From: Misgurnus anguillicaudatus
Lineage: Eukaryota > Chordata > Actinopteri > Cypriniformes > Cobitidae
Assembly (NCBI RefSeq): GCF_027580225.2
Contig: NC_073361.2
Location: 19,539,001-19,603,000 of the forward strand
Direction of reading: 5' to 3'
DNA: 64,000 nucleotides
Shown here: piece by piece, positions 10,948 to 23,541 of the stretch
How the letters are laid out: every line of letters starts with the position of its first letter
How positions within the stretch are numbered: position 1 is the stretch's first letter
The notes under the pieces: model-generated
What the model was told of the DNA's origin: nothing
Databases searched by the model: none
Seen by the model: the letters and a program-made list of their open reading frames with translations, nothing else
Program-made: the position numbers and the translations under genes

Positions 10948-13900
10948 AGAGATTTATGCTCTTCGTCACCTGAGATGAACGCTGTCTATTTTTAGATGGC
11001 TGACTTCTGTTTCAAAACACTAATTGATTTTCTGCAGCAATACTGTACGTCATATGAGGATTCTGTTTGTGTGAATTTAACTTCATGTCATGCAAATTTT
11101 TCGCTCAAGTTTACTAAAATGTTCAACTTGCGTTTGAAGACGCTTTTGAGAAAAGTAGCGCGTTTTCAACTGCAATCACACTGCCCAAATTCGCTTCTGG
11201 TGTGCATGCCTCATTGTTTAAAGTCTCATGCTGTGTACACACCAAACATGAAGCATTACATTCCTCACAATAGATTACTCGCGTTATTTTACTTTGTGTC
11301 ATGCTAAATATTTTCAACTTGCGCAAAGACACGTTTGAGGCAAATGGTGCGAGGCAATCGCAAAGCCAAATTTACGTCAGTTGCATCGCCCTGCACGATT
11401 TTGCGTCTGTTAACATCTTTGCATTGATTTTGTATGTAAGCTACTCGCGCAAATCATTGAATTTGCGTTTATTGTGTACACCCTATTATGAAATTCTATT
11501 CACTGGTCTGAAACAGGCGGCTTGCATTTGATAGTGGTTTTCTTAAAACTATCATAACCGAGTTTAAATAGCTAGGTTATTTGAATCATTTATAATTATA
11601 TCTTTTTTGTGTGGATCTTAAATGTTGTGGAATGATTTTATATTGTCGTTTTATATGACTTGAGCCTTTCTAAAGGGGCCATAACACCTACGTGCGTGTG
11701 AGCAGCCAGATTGGCTCTGGCAGATGTCACATTGAGTTTGAATGGGATCAGAACCCTTATGACATTAATCGTAATTAGTGCCTGTCCGCAGGGGTTGTGA
11801 ACAATGTGTGTCACTTTGCACAAGTCAGATTAAATGATATTATTCAGCAAATTAACCCCAATTACAGACTGTCTGAATGATAAGCCAAATGATGAGCCAG
11901 ATTATTATGCATCACTGTATTTATTGTGTTAAACCTTTTAAAGAAGCCCTCAGTCTTTACAATTTTAATTAGTAGTTGTTGACACTACAAAAGAATAGGG
12001 TGAGGAATTAAATATTATCTTGTCATTTATCATATAGGTTTTTGTTGTGTTTTTGTTGATCTACTTATATTTTAGTGTTTTGCTCATAAAGATCTGACTT
12101 TATGTCTTCACAAGACTTATATTCTAACAAACAAATCAAATGGTGCTTTTTATTTTATTTAAGTTTTGTTTGGTTTGGTTCACTGTGTTTCTAACATTTT
12201 GTTTCTGAAAATTCACTCTTAGCTTTGTGTGGTTTTTGGCCACCTTTATTGAATCTTTGTTTGAAAGACACCTACTTTCTTTGATCTCCTCTCCAAAGAC
12301 ATCTTGTTGACACTGAAGGATTTGTGAATCTGTCTTAAAGCACATCTTCAGCAGCTGTTTTGCTACACATACATTGAAAGGTGATCAATTTCACCTCCTC
12401 GTGCATTGCCAATGTTTTAGACATGACTTTGGGTTATCATATGACCTTCCCTCAGGATATAACTCTTGCTGAGCTGAATTTTTTTTACAAAAAAAAAATT
12501 AATTATGCATCTGTTAAATACCTGTATGGGAATTCTTTCTATAAATACCAATTATTTGGTATTTAGAAAACGTATGTTTAAAATGTTGCATGAAAAGTAA
12601 TTTTTTGCAATTTGTTAGTCAGGTTTTTTAGAAATTCGCCAATCAGAACAGTTTTGGCCGGTTTATTTAACACACTCATTTGAAGACCTTCAGTAATGAA
12701 TAGCAGCTAATATAGCAACTGCTGAGGAGGTCTGGATGTGCTCTCATGATGGGTCTAGAGAGTATTGATTTATAATAGGGCTTAGTAAACCTTTGTCTTG
12801 CTCCAGAGCAGGGGAAGATATTTTATATGGATTTGTTTCTGTTATTTGTGATCAATATCAGGGTTTTAAGAGCTCAGACAGGCATGAACACCAGGAAACA
12901 CTCAACCATTTGCTTGAGTAAACATGGAGTAGGACAGCATTCCTCCTTAGGAGTAATACTTCTACTCTCTACTGCTCCTCAAAACCCAAATTTGAAGTTT
13001 AGGGTGAATTTGCACTGAATGTTTGGCAACCGAAACTATTCAGCCGAAAATTGTAAAAAAGCATCTTTCTCGAACTCTTTAAAATGCTTCCACACTGCCA
13101 GCATGTTTTCTGCATTTATATAGCATGCTCACCTCTCACTCTACACTGATTGCTATTAAATTTATTCAGTCTTTTCACTTATTCAGCTGAACAACGAAAA
13201 TGATTGTTTTTGATATTTTTGGCCAAATACATTAAGTTGCCAAACATTTGGTGCATAGTTCTCGGGAAATTATGGACATCGGATGGTTAGCACCAAATGT
13301 TTAGTAAAACTTTTAAAATGTTTTTGTTCTTCTCTTTACCATAAAGTTTGACTTCTGGGCCTGGCATAAAAGTCTGGCGCATATAGTTTTTTGTTTGTGT
13401 TTGCATGCTCAAGCACTGTAAAAATTGTTGCTACCTTAGTGTAATGTGGGTTTTTAGCATCATCTATTGGTGAGATTGAAAATTGCAATTAACCTCAATT
13501 TCGAAACACAAAGAGAAGCTAAGGTAGCTGCCACGGCGTAGGTTCCGCATCGGTTTTCATTTATACTTTTGCGTCGTCGTTCGCGTCGACGTGCAAACAC
13601 TCGCGCAGACCACTGGTAGGCAGTAACCACGCGTGTAACTATAATAGCAGCACAAACGTCAAAGAAGAAGAAGCTTAGCAAGTTAACCCACAAACGAAGA
13701 AGAAACAGCAACTTCTTGTGTATAATTTGAGAAGACCAGCAATGATGGAAGTAAATAAACAACGACTTTTGATGCAGTTTGAGTTAAATCACTCCTCAAC
13801 TTGGCTCATCTTTGTTTCACCATCACAAACGGAAATACCTATGACGCAGTGTTTTTTACCTGACGGGAGGGGTTCTGGTGGGCCAATCACAGCGCTTGCG

Positions 13901-15033
13901 GTCCGCGTAGATCTGACACGCTGTTAAAATTTTTGCAAGGTGCACGTCAGGCTACGCAGAGCTATGCACAGGTACGGTTAGCCTATGCTGTAGCTACGGC
14001 ATAGAACTTAAGCTCAACTATAAATCGGGATTTAGGGACCCTTGACGTGAGTTTACGAGGGTGCACTGGAGTCGTATTTTTGGATTAAAGAACAATGAAC
14101 TTCTTGCGATATCCGACCCGACAGCTCAACTTTTTAATCATTGATATAAGCTTACTGTCATAAAATGTGGTAAACAAAAGAGATGTTTTCAACATTGATT
14201 ATTTTCTTTGGTCAATTGCTGATTTTTGTTTGTCTTTCACAATAATTTTACAGATTTCAGCTTTAATTTGATAAGTTAAAGTAACATTAAAAACAAATTG
14301 ATAATTTGCTGATCACATAATTTTTACAGTGTTATGCACATGTCCTGCAGACAATCAGCAGAAACTTTGTATGCTTTGTGGTCAGTTTCTCGGGTGTTGT
14401 CGGGTCAATCTGAAAAGCTGTTCATGCACACGCACAAAAGAAATGGGTGCCCATCTCGCTGCTCTCTTCCCCTATTGGGTCTTTATTGTCTGTGGCCACT
14501 CTGCAGATAAATACAGTGTGCTCGGCCCAGATGGCCCTTTCAAAAAGAATGTGCCGAGAGATCATCTGTCACTCATCCAGAATACTGGGTCATGGAAAAG
14601 CATTTCTAAAGCTCACGCAATCATTTTGTAATCCAGCGTGAGGATGAAAACACAGATATACACTTTGATGCCTGATGCAGTCTAATAACTCATCGAGAAA
14701 ATGTTTGTCATTTTATTAGAGTATTACAAGAGATGACATAATTTACGACACACAGTGACTGATTTTCTCATAATGTTTCTCCAGGGCTGAGCCTTTCTGA
14801 GATTTAGTTTACCCAGCACACCATTAATTTCAATGTATTTGTAAATTGATATTGTCAGTTTATTATGAGGTTATTAGTGGGGTAATGAAAAGCGTGTCAT
14901 GCTGACGGTTGATGTAAGTAGTTTAATTTGTATATGAGTGCACAGTAACTGCAGTGTGAAATATTACAGGTCTTCATTTGTATCTAACCATAATGGGTAA
15001 CAATTTTGCAGTTTAAAGGTGAAGTGTGTGATT
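10948..15033. other. Gene-free stretch with faint repeat traces
   Basis: I see no exon or RNA gene. At 11232-11484 a GTGTACACACC/GTGTACACC pair may mark a small decayed MITE. Confidence 0.4.
13480..14045. mobile_element. Possible unclassified DNA element
   Basis: This block is locally GC- and CpG-rich with GGCGTAGG/CTACGGCATAG motifs near its two sides. It resembles a repeat common in cyprinid genomes, but I cannot define ends or a target duplication. Confidence 0.3.
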
Positions 15034-15569
15034 CAGTGGCGTAGCAAGTCAGTCCCGGGCCCATATGCAAAAAAAATATACAGGCCCCCTTAAGCCAAAG
15101 CCCCCCCCCAACCTTGCCCGTTGGCACTGTTAACTGTGGTGCGCAGGTCTGTTGACAACATATACTTTACATTTTTACTTGTTTTGTTTGTTTTGGGTAG
15201 TTTTTGACTCGTGACTAACTTCTCCGCCTTCTCTTTTCTCTTTAAGGCCCCACTTTTATGTTTATATTTGTCCATTCTTAATGTTCATGTAGATAGCCGC
15301 TATAGTAACCTCTCACACTGTGTTTTCTTTTTTTTGGCACGGCGATAAAAAATAATAAACACCAACAAGAAATGACAGAGAAATTAGACATTATGGAGAA
15401 ATAAGAAATCACATGATATGCATACAAATATGTATTTATTGCAGCCACAAATAAAAATTAAATAGAAAAAAATTGTATTAAAAGCTGGGGCGGGCCCAGG
15501 GCCGGGCCCCCTATTGGCCCGGGCCCATTTGCATGTTCATACCCTGCATGCCCAGACGCTACGCCACTG
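15034..15569. mobile_element. hAT MITE (536 bp)
   Basis: Termini are CAGTGGCGTAGC and GCTACGCCACTG. The flanks are GTGTGATT (15026-15033) and GTGTAATT (15570-15577), an 8-bp duplication with one mismatch. The interior has C-runs and GGGCCC-rich blocks near each end. Confidence 0.85.
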
Positions 15570-15724
15570 GTGTAATTTCTGTGCAAATGAAATTGCAAAA
15601 ATGAGAACATATTTGTTAGGTAAGTTTTGCAAGTGATGTGATAGTGAAAGTACGGAAAATATGTGAAACTTGTGTTCAAGTTATTCAAAGATTTTTTCAC
15701 ACATTCCTGAAAATACACGGATAA

Positions 15725-15795
15725 TATGTCTGGGATTTGTCCCAGGATTGATTGATTTTGATTCATTCACACTGCCAATGATTTTCTGGAATCTC
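15725..15795 (+). repeat. Inverted partner of 18490-18556
   Basis: The block around CTGGGATTTGTCCCAGGATT recurs in reverse complement 2.7 kb downstream, together with flanking ATTGATTTTG and CCAATGATTTTCTGGAATCTC. It is probably a dispersed repeat fragment. Confidence 0.6.
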
Positions 15796-16774
15796 TTGGA
15801 TTTAGTTTCAGCTGTTCTTTGACTATGATCACCATGCAACTTTAGTTTTCTTTTAGTTAATCCATTATTTCTTCTTTTTGTATGTGATATAGAAAGAATA
15901 AGTGTAGCAGAGAGCAGCGATGAGATGAGAAAGAAAGCGAATAGGATTAGGAGACCAGAGTGAACATCTGACCTCACGGTGAGCTGGCGAGGAGAGAGGT
16001 ACAATAGGATTAGAAACTTTTTCATTGGGCGTTCCTCTTAATAACATTCCTGCACTAAAGGTCTTTAAAGAGCGGAGCGTCTTTGATCGGCGGGTCACAT
16101 GGATGTAGTGCTTGCCAGTGTGTGAATGAGCAGGTCTGGCACCAGCGGATGTGATGTAACAATCAGCTTTGTCATTGCAATAAGTATTGAAACTGTAGTC
16201 TGTGCCCAAAGTTAGGTTTCATTAAAGGTCTCCTGCAGGCTGAGGTTTACAGAATTCCAGTTCTTGGCATTCACGAAGCTTTGCACTTCCCGCTGGTTGT
16301 TCATTTAATTTCCTCCACCTATAAAAATGTAGCGCTCTCATGTGCGTAATTTTACCACAAGCTATTTAAATTCATTTAATTGAAACACAATTCACAAATT
16401 AGAGATGATCTGAATGTCTCCATAAAGACACTAAATTTGTCAGGGTTGGAAAGTCTTTTCCCAGTGTGAGTTTGAAACCGGAGCAGTATGACAGTCGTGC
16501 ATAAAGATTCATTAGCGGGCTCTGTTTCTTCAGACATAACTGTCATAAAGCTTTGTTTAATTCATAGTCCTACTACGTTTGGGGGAAATAAAAGGAATAT
16601 TTCACAAAATAAATAATGTTATTTACATTACAAATTAGATGGGAGTCCTCATGAAGCTTTCTCCATACAAAGACTCTAAATAATGCTTTGTTTGTATTAT
16701 AGAGTTATTGTTTGGCTACTGTATTTAATATTTCCAGCAAGATGTGTGGACTAATTTTAAAGGACCCAAAAAAA

Positions 16775-16915
16775 AGTATTCACTTGGCAGACTCTTTTAT
16801 CCAAATGACTTGCAGTGCATTCAAGCCACACAGTTTTATCAGTATGTTTGTCACCTGGGAATCAAATCCACACCTTTGCACTGTTGACTTTATAAGTCAA
16901 GCTACAAGAACACCC
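16775..16915 (-). mobile_element. Decayed tRNA-derived SINE
   Basis: On the minus strand a tRNA-like head (GATTCCCAGGTGACAAAC region) is followed by a tail reading TTGGATAAAAGAGTCTGCC, typical of fish SINEs with an L2-type tail. Confidence 0.65.
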
Positions 16916-16980
16916 ACATAAAAGTATCATCGGGTTTAACAGATCTTGTCATTTTGACATAACTGTATTTACTTCATCTC

Positions 16981-17685
16981 TTAAAGGGACACTCCACTTT
17001 TTTTGAAAATATGCTCATTTTCTAGCTCCCCTAGAGTTAAACATTTGATTTTTATCGTTTTGGAGTCCGTTCAGCCGATCTCCGGGTCTGGCTGTATCAC
17101 TTTTGGCATGGCTTAGCATAGTTCGTTGAGTCTGACTGGATCATTAGCATCGCTCTAAAAGATAATCAAGGAGTTTTGATGTCTTTCCTGTTTAGAGCTT
17201 GACTCTTCTGTAGTTACATTGTGTACTAGGACCGACGGAGGATTAAAAGTTGTGATTTTTTAGGCCAATATGGTTAGGAACTATACTCTCATTCTGACGT
17301 AATAATCAAGGACTTTGCTGCTGTAACATGGTTGCAGCAGGCGTAGTGATATTAGGCAGTGCCTGAAAATAGTCCTAGCCTAGAGTTCCTAGCCATATCG
17401 GCCTAGAAAATCGCAACTTTAAATTTTCCGTTGGTCTTTGTACACGATGTAACTACAGAAGAGTCAAGTTTTAAATAGGAAAAATATTCAAACTTTTTGG
17501 TTATTTTTAGTGTGATGCTAATGGTCTAATCAGATTCAATGGATTAGGCTAAGCTATGCTAAAAGTGGTACCGCCGGGCCCGGATATCAGCTGAACGGAT
17601 TCCAAAATGGTAAAAATCAAATGTTTAACTCTAGGGGAGCTGGAAAATGAGCATATTATTGTAAAAAAGTGGAGTGTCCCTTTAA
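16981..17685. mobile_element. TTAA-flanked foldback MITE, copy 1
   Basis: TTAAAGGGACACTCCAC at the left mirrors GTGGAGTGTCCCTTTAA at the right. The two halves are inverted over most of ~700 bp (the AACATTTGATTTTT and TTAGCAT blocks recur reversed). The TTAA target suggests piggyBac- or Kolobok-driven mobility. Confidence 0.9.
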
Positions 17686-19295
17686 TGCAACACTGACAAT
17701 TATTTAAGCAACTACCATAACTGTAAATCAAGTTCGAAAAAATTACTGCAAGCTATCAAAGAATGTTTTCACTGACTGCATTCACCATATAAATGTGTTT
17801 TATTTTACTTAATAACGTTGTTCTATTTATTTGCGTGAGATGTTACCAAGTAAACACATTTATTGGAAGTTTTTTTTTGCATTATATGTCCTACTCTACA
17901 GGAAATTAGTCCCCAGTGCGCTCTTTAATGGCCAATAAAACAAAAACAAGTAGCATTAAGGGGGCAATTAGTGTGTGGAAGATGAGGGCAGGTCTATGAG
18001 GAGCACATCAGCAGTTTAAGTGCCACCTCAGGATGTTGGAGGACCCTGAGAGCTTATCTATGATATTTCCAGCTGGAGAAAAACACAGTTGACAGCAATC
18101 TCTGCTCCCACAAACCTCTTTCTATTAGGAAGAGGCTCTGTGAAGTTGGCTTAGAGATCTGCTTTACGTTATCTACTTGCCATAAGAACACAGTGTAGTG
18201 ATAACCTATTGCCTACATGTGTGGTTGTTTGGTAAGTGTCGCTATAAAAACCAAAAACTGCCAGTAAAATTGTGATCTGATATGTTTTTAATTCATTTTG
18301 AGGTTAAATGGTGTGTGTTTTTCAAAAGCAAATGGATTTGAAGCCGATCCAAGAAAATTGTCATTAAATTGCTTTGTGTGTTAACGCAAACACATCCTGG
18401 AAAAATTCCACCACATTCATGATTACACTTACATTACACGTCACATCTTTACAGGATATGGGATGTGTGTGACCACACGCGGAGATTCCAGAAAATCATT
18501 GGCATTGTAAATAAACCAAAATCAATCAATCCTGGGACAAATCCCAGACATGGATTTATAGAATTTACATTTTTGTGTTATGCTTTCAAATATGTCCCAT
18601 ACGTCAAGCTATCACTAAATTAGAAAATGCTATTGTTTCTGTTAAAAGTTTATTTTTATTTTACTAGCGCAGTGCAAATTAAGTTTGAGACAGCAGAAAA
18701 CAACAGTCGTTGACGTAATTTTCCCATCCAAAGCATTTTTAATGAAGGCGATTCCTGCGTCGGTTTTCACTTTGGGGTAAAACTTGGACATCATCAGCAT
18801 TTGTGATGGCGATTTGTAGTGAGTGTTGTTGTCAGCACCAATCGGAGTTCCTCACGCTCACATCAAGATCAGCAGAAATCGTAAAAGACAGTCAGCATCA
18901 TGAGCCTCGGAAGCCCAGAGGAGATCCACTGCTTCAGCAAATTAAGTGCTCATTCGCTTTATAAGAGTGAAATGTTGGTGGCTGTATGCCATGTTTTCTT
19001 TAGCAAGCTACTTGTTGAATGAGACTGCTTTTAAAGAGGGTTCTTGTGTGATTGCAAATCTATGTATGCATTTGCCAGACACATTTTATCCAAATTGCCA
19101 TCAAGTGCAATAAAGTTATACTTTATCATCTACTTTATCTATTAGGTTGCATTTTGTTAGAAACTGCCTTACAGTAAGAATTGGTTTTGTAAATATTTTA
19201 TATTGTGGGACGATAGTTTGCTTTACTATAGATCCTAAAAATTTCTTAGTGTTTCACACATTTGTCAAAGGATCTACAATAGAGAATGTTGGTAC
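17686..19295. other. Gene-free stretch
   Basis: Apart from the repeat at 18490-18556 and a short SINE-tail remnant near 19065-19110 (GCCAGACACATTTTATCCAA), nothing is recognised. Confidence 0.4.
18490..18556 (-). repeat. Inverted partner of 15725-15795
   Basis: It is the reverse complement of the copy upstream, centred on CAATCCTGGGACAAATCCCAG. Confidence 0.6.
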
Positions 19296-19515
19296 CTAAA
19301 GGGAAAATTCGCCCCAAAAATTCAAATGTCATCATTTACTCAACCTCAAGTTGTTTCAAACCTTTATAAATGTCTTTGTTCTGATGAACAGAAAGGAAGA
19401 TATATTGACACATATATATGTTTGGAACACACATTAGTATGAGTAAATAATAATAACTTACTAATAATTATACTTTAATGACAGAATTAGTTTTTTGGTT
19501 GAACTATCCCTTTAT
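19296..19515. mobile_element. Degenerate TTAA-type MITE
   Basis: CTAAAGGGAAAATTCGCCCC, followed by ATTCAAATGTCATCATTTACTC, pairs with TTGAACTATCCCTTTATT. It is the same family as 49641-49916, with mutated ends. Confidence 0.65.
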
Positions 19516-20056
19516 TAGGGTTGTTGAAGAGCTCAGAATGAACAAAGCACTTTCTTACTTGACGAGAAAGTAAGTTAAGCGGTGCATCTAGAGACATGGC
19601 CGGAGGGGCTGTCAGCTGTAATGTGAACAGGTAGACACATTTACCAGCTTGCTTTGAAAAGGTTAGAAGAAAGGGCATATTTTTCACAGGTCTTCAGGCA
19701 GAGCCTTGAAGGTGACAACTTCAGAAATAGGATCTGGTGTTATTAAGATGTTGGCCTGGTTGTGTCTAGTGTAGTAACACATGACCTAGTTCATTCTGCA
19801 TATGCTATAGGAGAGCAGTTTTTATGATCATGTTAAATTATGGTATATATGCTGTAAAATCACTGTTACAACACTATTTTTCATAAACTGTAGTGAGATG
19901 GGACTAGATTTCCCTTGTGGTTAAGTAAATTTGTGTTTCACAGACATGATTTTAGTTTGTTAATTACAAAGCAAATGTATTTTGCTTATATGGGAGAAGT
20001 CTTGTTTTGTTCAGAAAACAATATTTTTAAACTTTTCCCATTTATTTTAAACTTGA

Positions 20057-20850
20057 TTAAAGTGACACTCCACTTTTTTGAAAATAGGCTCATTTTCCAG
20101 CTCCATTCGAGTTAAACATTTTATTTTTACTGTTTTGGAATCCATTCAGCCAATCTCTGGGTTTGGCTGTACCACTTTAAGCATAGCTTAGCATAATCCA
20201 TTGAATCTGATTAGACCGTTAGCATTATGCTCAAAAATGACTAAAGAGTTCAAACTTAACTCTTCTGTAGTTACTTCGTGTACTAAGACCGACAGAAAAT
20301 TAAAAGTTGCGATTTTCTAGGCCAATATGACTAGGAACTCTACTCTTATTTCAACGTAATAATCAAGGATTTTGCCTCCGTACCATGACTGCAGCAGGCG
20401 CAATGTATTACACATCACCCGAAAATAGTCCCCTCCCCTTGGTAACTTCCAATAGCATGGGACAATTTTTGGGCATTGTGTAATATCCTTGCGGCTAGCT
20501 GCAGCCATGGTACGACAGCAAAGTCCTTGATTATTACGCCGAAATAAGAGTAGAGTTCCTAACCATATCTGCCTAGAAAATCGCAACTTTTAATTTTCAG
20601 TCCATCTTAGTACACAATGTAACTATAGAAGATTCAAATTTTAAATAGAAAAAATATCAAAACTCTTATTTTTTAGCATGATGCTAATGGTCTAATCAGA
20701 TTCAATGGATTATGCTAAGCTATGCTAAAAGTGATACCACCAAACCCGGAGATCAGCTGAATGGTCTGCAAAACTGTAAAAATCAAATGTTTAACTCTAG
20801 GGGAGCTGGAAAATGAGACTATTTTCCAAAAAAGTGGAGTGTCCCTTTAA
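20057..20850. mobile_element. TTAA-flanked foldback MITE, copy 2
   Basis: It has the same ends and internal blocks as 16981-17685: TTAAAGTGACACTCCAC and GTGGAGTGTCCCTTTAA. The mirrored halves cover nearly 800 bp. Confidence 0.88.
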
Positions 20851-22361
20851 ATATTTTAAATACTAAGCAAATTTTATTTTAAGTGTCCTTGTTACAGAGT
20901 AATTTTATAATTAGGTGCTCTGTAATATTAATAAACTGCATGTACTTGCTGCAGGATTGGGGTTAGGATTAGGGTTTGGTTTAAGGTTAGTTGCATGATG
21001 TAATTATGCATCATTTACTGTTATTACTATAGTAAGTACCTGTAACGTGTAACAATGACACTGTAAAATAAAATGTTACCAAAAACGTTTTTGCTGCACA
21101 ACCTGATGCACCTTTACAATAACTGTAGACCGTTTGCCAACTTTTTTTCTGGCTAAAATAATTGTTGGTGGTACTGCTGCCAACTCATCTGACATAAACT
21201 GAGAATTAAGTGAATAAGGAAAGACTGACAGACAGACAGGAGCTGACTTGTTCTCTCTGGTATTATTGCTTTAGATGGGAGTCACAACATCAGAACATAC
21301 TAAATGTCTGATAGCCACTGGATTAGTCACTAGATGTTGATTTGAGGTGACAGTGCTCCTAAAGCGTGTCTCTGGAGAAAACTTCATTCTCTGTTGAAGT
21401 TGGTGCTCATCTGCCTCTGAGGTATCACATGGAAAGCAGCAGTAAAGGCACATCCAAGAAATGGCATTGATTTGTCATAGCTGCATTCCCAAAGCATGCG
21501 TCGAATAGAAACACTAGATGCCCCAACCAACACACTGCTTTTACCCCAGCCTGCCGTGAAGAGCCGTGCCCGCGGAAGGGGGAGGATTTTGGGTGCACAA
21601 GCACCGCTTCCACTCCACCAGCTTTTCGCATGTCTCCTACTGAAAATGAACTAGAGTTTTGTGACTGCCACGTCCCATTTGAAAGGCCATTAGCCTACTT
21701 GTAAAATACTTATGAATACCTGTGATATTAGGAAGACTTAACTTGGTATAAGCTCCTTAAAAGAGTTACCTTTGTACCTTTTGTTTGTCCTGAGCACATC
21801 TATGATCTTCTGAAAGTTGAATTTGTTAAATCAGTACATTGAAAGATATTCCTGAACTTGCAGTTATTCAGTCAATAAAAAGGGATTATTGTATTGGTAG
21901 TGGAGCAAGTTAAGAAATTGTTAAATTATTCAGGAATGCTTACTTGTTTGGTGGGAACGCTGAGTCTGAAGCACAGAATTTACCTCTTGTTCTTTTTAGT
22001 TTTTTTCTGTCTGTCAGCTACATTGCTCTTTTTGTCTGATGGATTATTGCAGCCCTGTGGTCTCTGAGGGCCTTCTGCACCTCATTAGCCTCAAAGTTAC
22101 CACCTGCCCCAGGGAAACAACAAACACCCTCTGAAAAGACTCTTTGAAAAGACACTTTGGATCCACAGATTTGTGTTTGAGGTATATGCCCTTGATGTGA
22201 GTTACAGCTGCTGTGTTTAGTTGTTTCAGAAGAAGTTTCTCCCCATAACTTTTAAGAGCCAATTGGATTTTTATAGCATTACTACACAAGTACAAGCCAT
22301 TATGGCTGCCTTTTCACTTTGATTTCTTTTAATTCATAGATTACTATACCTGTAAAGACCC
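20851..22361. other. Gene-free stretch
   Basis: Sequence looks unique and no exon is recognised. TTAGGATTAGGG-like runs near 20955-20990 are short and not telomeric arrays. Confidence 0.4.
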
Positions 22362-22696
22362 TACCGTATTTTCCGGACTATGAGTCGCATCAGTCAAAAA
22401 TGCAGGCTGAATAGGTGTTCGTACATGTTAAAGTAACATAAACAGTTATTTACACGATACACAATAGCATACAGAACATATCTGGGAGGCTGAATAGGCT
22501 AAATTAACACGACAAGCCAAATCAAGTTCAAAAAGGTAATTCCGCATCACTGAATCCATTGAATTACATTGTAGACGGCAATGGTTTCTTTTTGTTCATA
22601 TTAAATAATTTTGACGTATAAATCGCACCTGACTATAAGTTCCAGTACCCGCCAAACTATTAAAAAAGTGTTAGCTATAGTCTGGAAAATACGGTA
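22362..22696. mobile_element. MITE with TACCGTATTTTCCGGACTAT ends
   Basis: TACCGTATTTTCCGGACTAT at the left matches ATAGTCTGGAAAATACGGTA at the right in inverted orientation. Length is 335 bp. It could be a Tc1/mariner-type MITE, but the duplication is ambiguous. Confidence 0.75.
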
Positions 22697-22733
22697 CATT
22701 TTTTTCTTTGTGTGTTGCACAGCCCTGCTATAA

Positions 22734-23541
22734 CGGTACATTCACACAGGGGAAAAGCGTTAACGCTTGATGGAAGGCTTGACTGAAGCGTGGCCATCAG
22801 CCAATAACAGTGGCCCCAAAACATGCTCCGGTCTTGCATAAACCAGTCCCTCCAGAAATTGCATAATCAGCCAAAGTCCGCATATTTATGCGGGGCTGCA
22901 TTTTTTCCAAATACGACGCACTTTCGCTTCATTAATTACATATTTCCGCGCACAAAATATGCGGGGCTTGCATGATTTCATAATCTCTGCATTTTCGTAG
23001 CAAAAAGTCACATATATATATATTAGCAAAAAGTTGAAAAATGTTGCATTTACTTCCCAAAAGCGCAGCCGTGTCCTCTATTGCCATGGGAACTTTATGA
23101 AGTGACGTGATTATGTGACGTGAACGTCATTGCAGCCTTTGCAAGTTTCCGCAGTTTTTGCAAGTTCCGCAATTTTCGCAAATTCACGCAATTCCATCGC
23201 ATAAATTGCATAAATATCCCGCATATTCCATCGCATTTTTTAAGAAAATGTGCCGCAAAATCGTGGATTTTTGCCCGCAACAATCACAAAACAACTCTGC
23301 GTTTTTCTGGAAGGACTGATAAACGTAATTGGATGGCTCAGTCTAGGTTATTTGCATAAGGCGATCTGATTGGCTGATGCACGCATTGCCGCTTGAAAAG
23401 TTGAGAAATTTTCAACTTCTGCCGCGAGCAACGGCAGTGACCCTGCGCTGACGGATCCACAATTCAGTTCGGCAACGCATGACGTCACCCATTAAAAGTG
23501 AATTGGAAGCGTTAACCCTTACGCCCTCTGTGAATGTACCA
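22734..23541. mobile_element. Harbinger-like MITE, copy A, split by another insertion
   Basis: Ends CGGTACATTCACAC and GTGTGAATGTACC(A) are flanked by TAA (22731-22733 and 23542-23544), the TWA target duplication of PIF/Harbinger. Without the nested element it closely matches copy B at 37953-38274. Confidence 0.85.
22844..23318. mobile_element. 475-bp element nested in the Harbinger MITE
   Basis: Ends are CAGTCCCTCCAGAAA and TTTTTCTGGAAGGACTG. ATAAAC lies on both sides (22838-22843 and 23319-23324), a 6-bp duplication. Copy B at 38058-38063 carries the empty site ATAAAC once, which proves the insertion. The interior is rich in GCAATTTTCGCAAATT-like short repeats. The superfamily is uncertain. 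Confidence 0.85.

Noticed and set aside
20955..20990. Interstitial telomere repeat
   Set aside because: Only a few irregular GGGTT/TTAGG-like units; not a (TTAGGG)n array.
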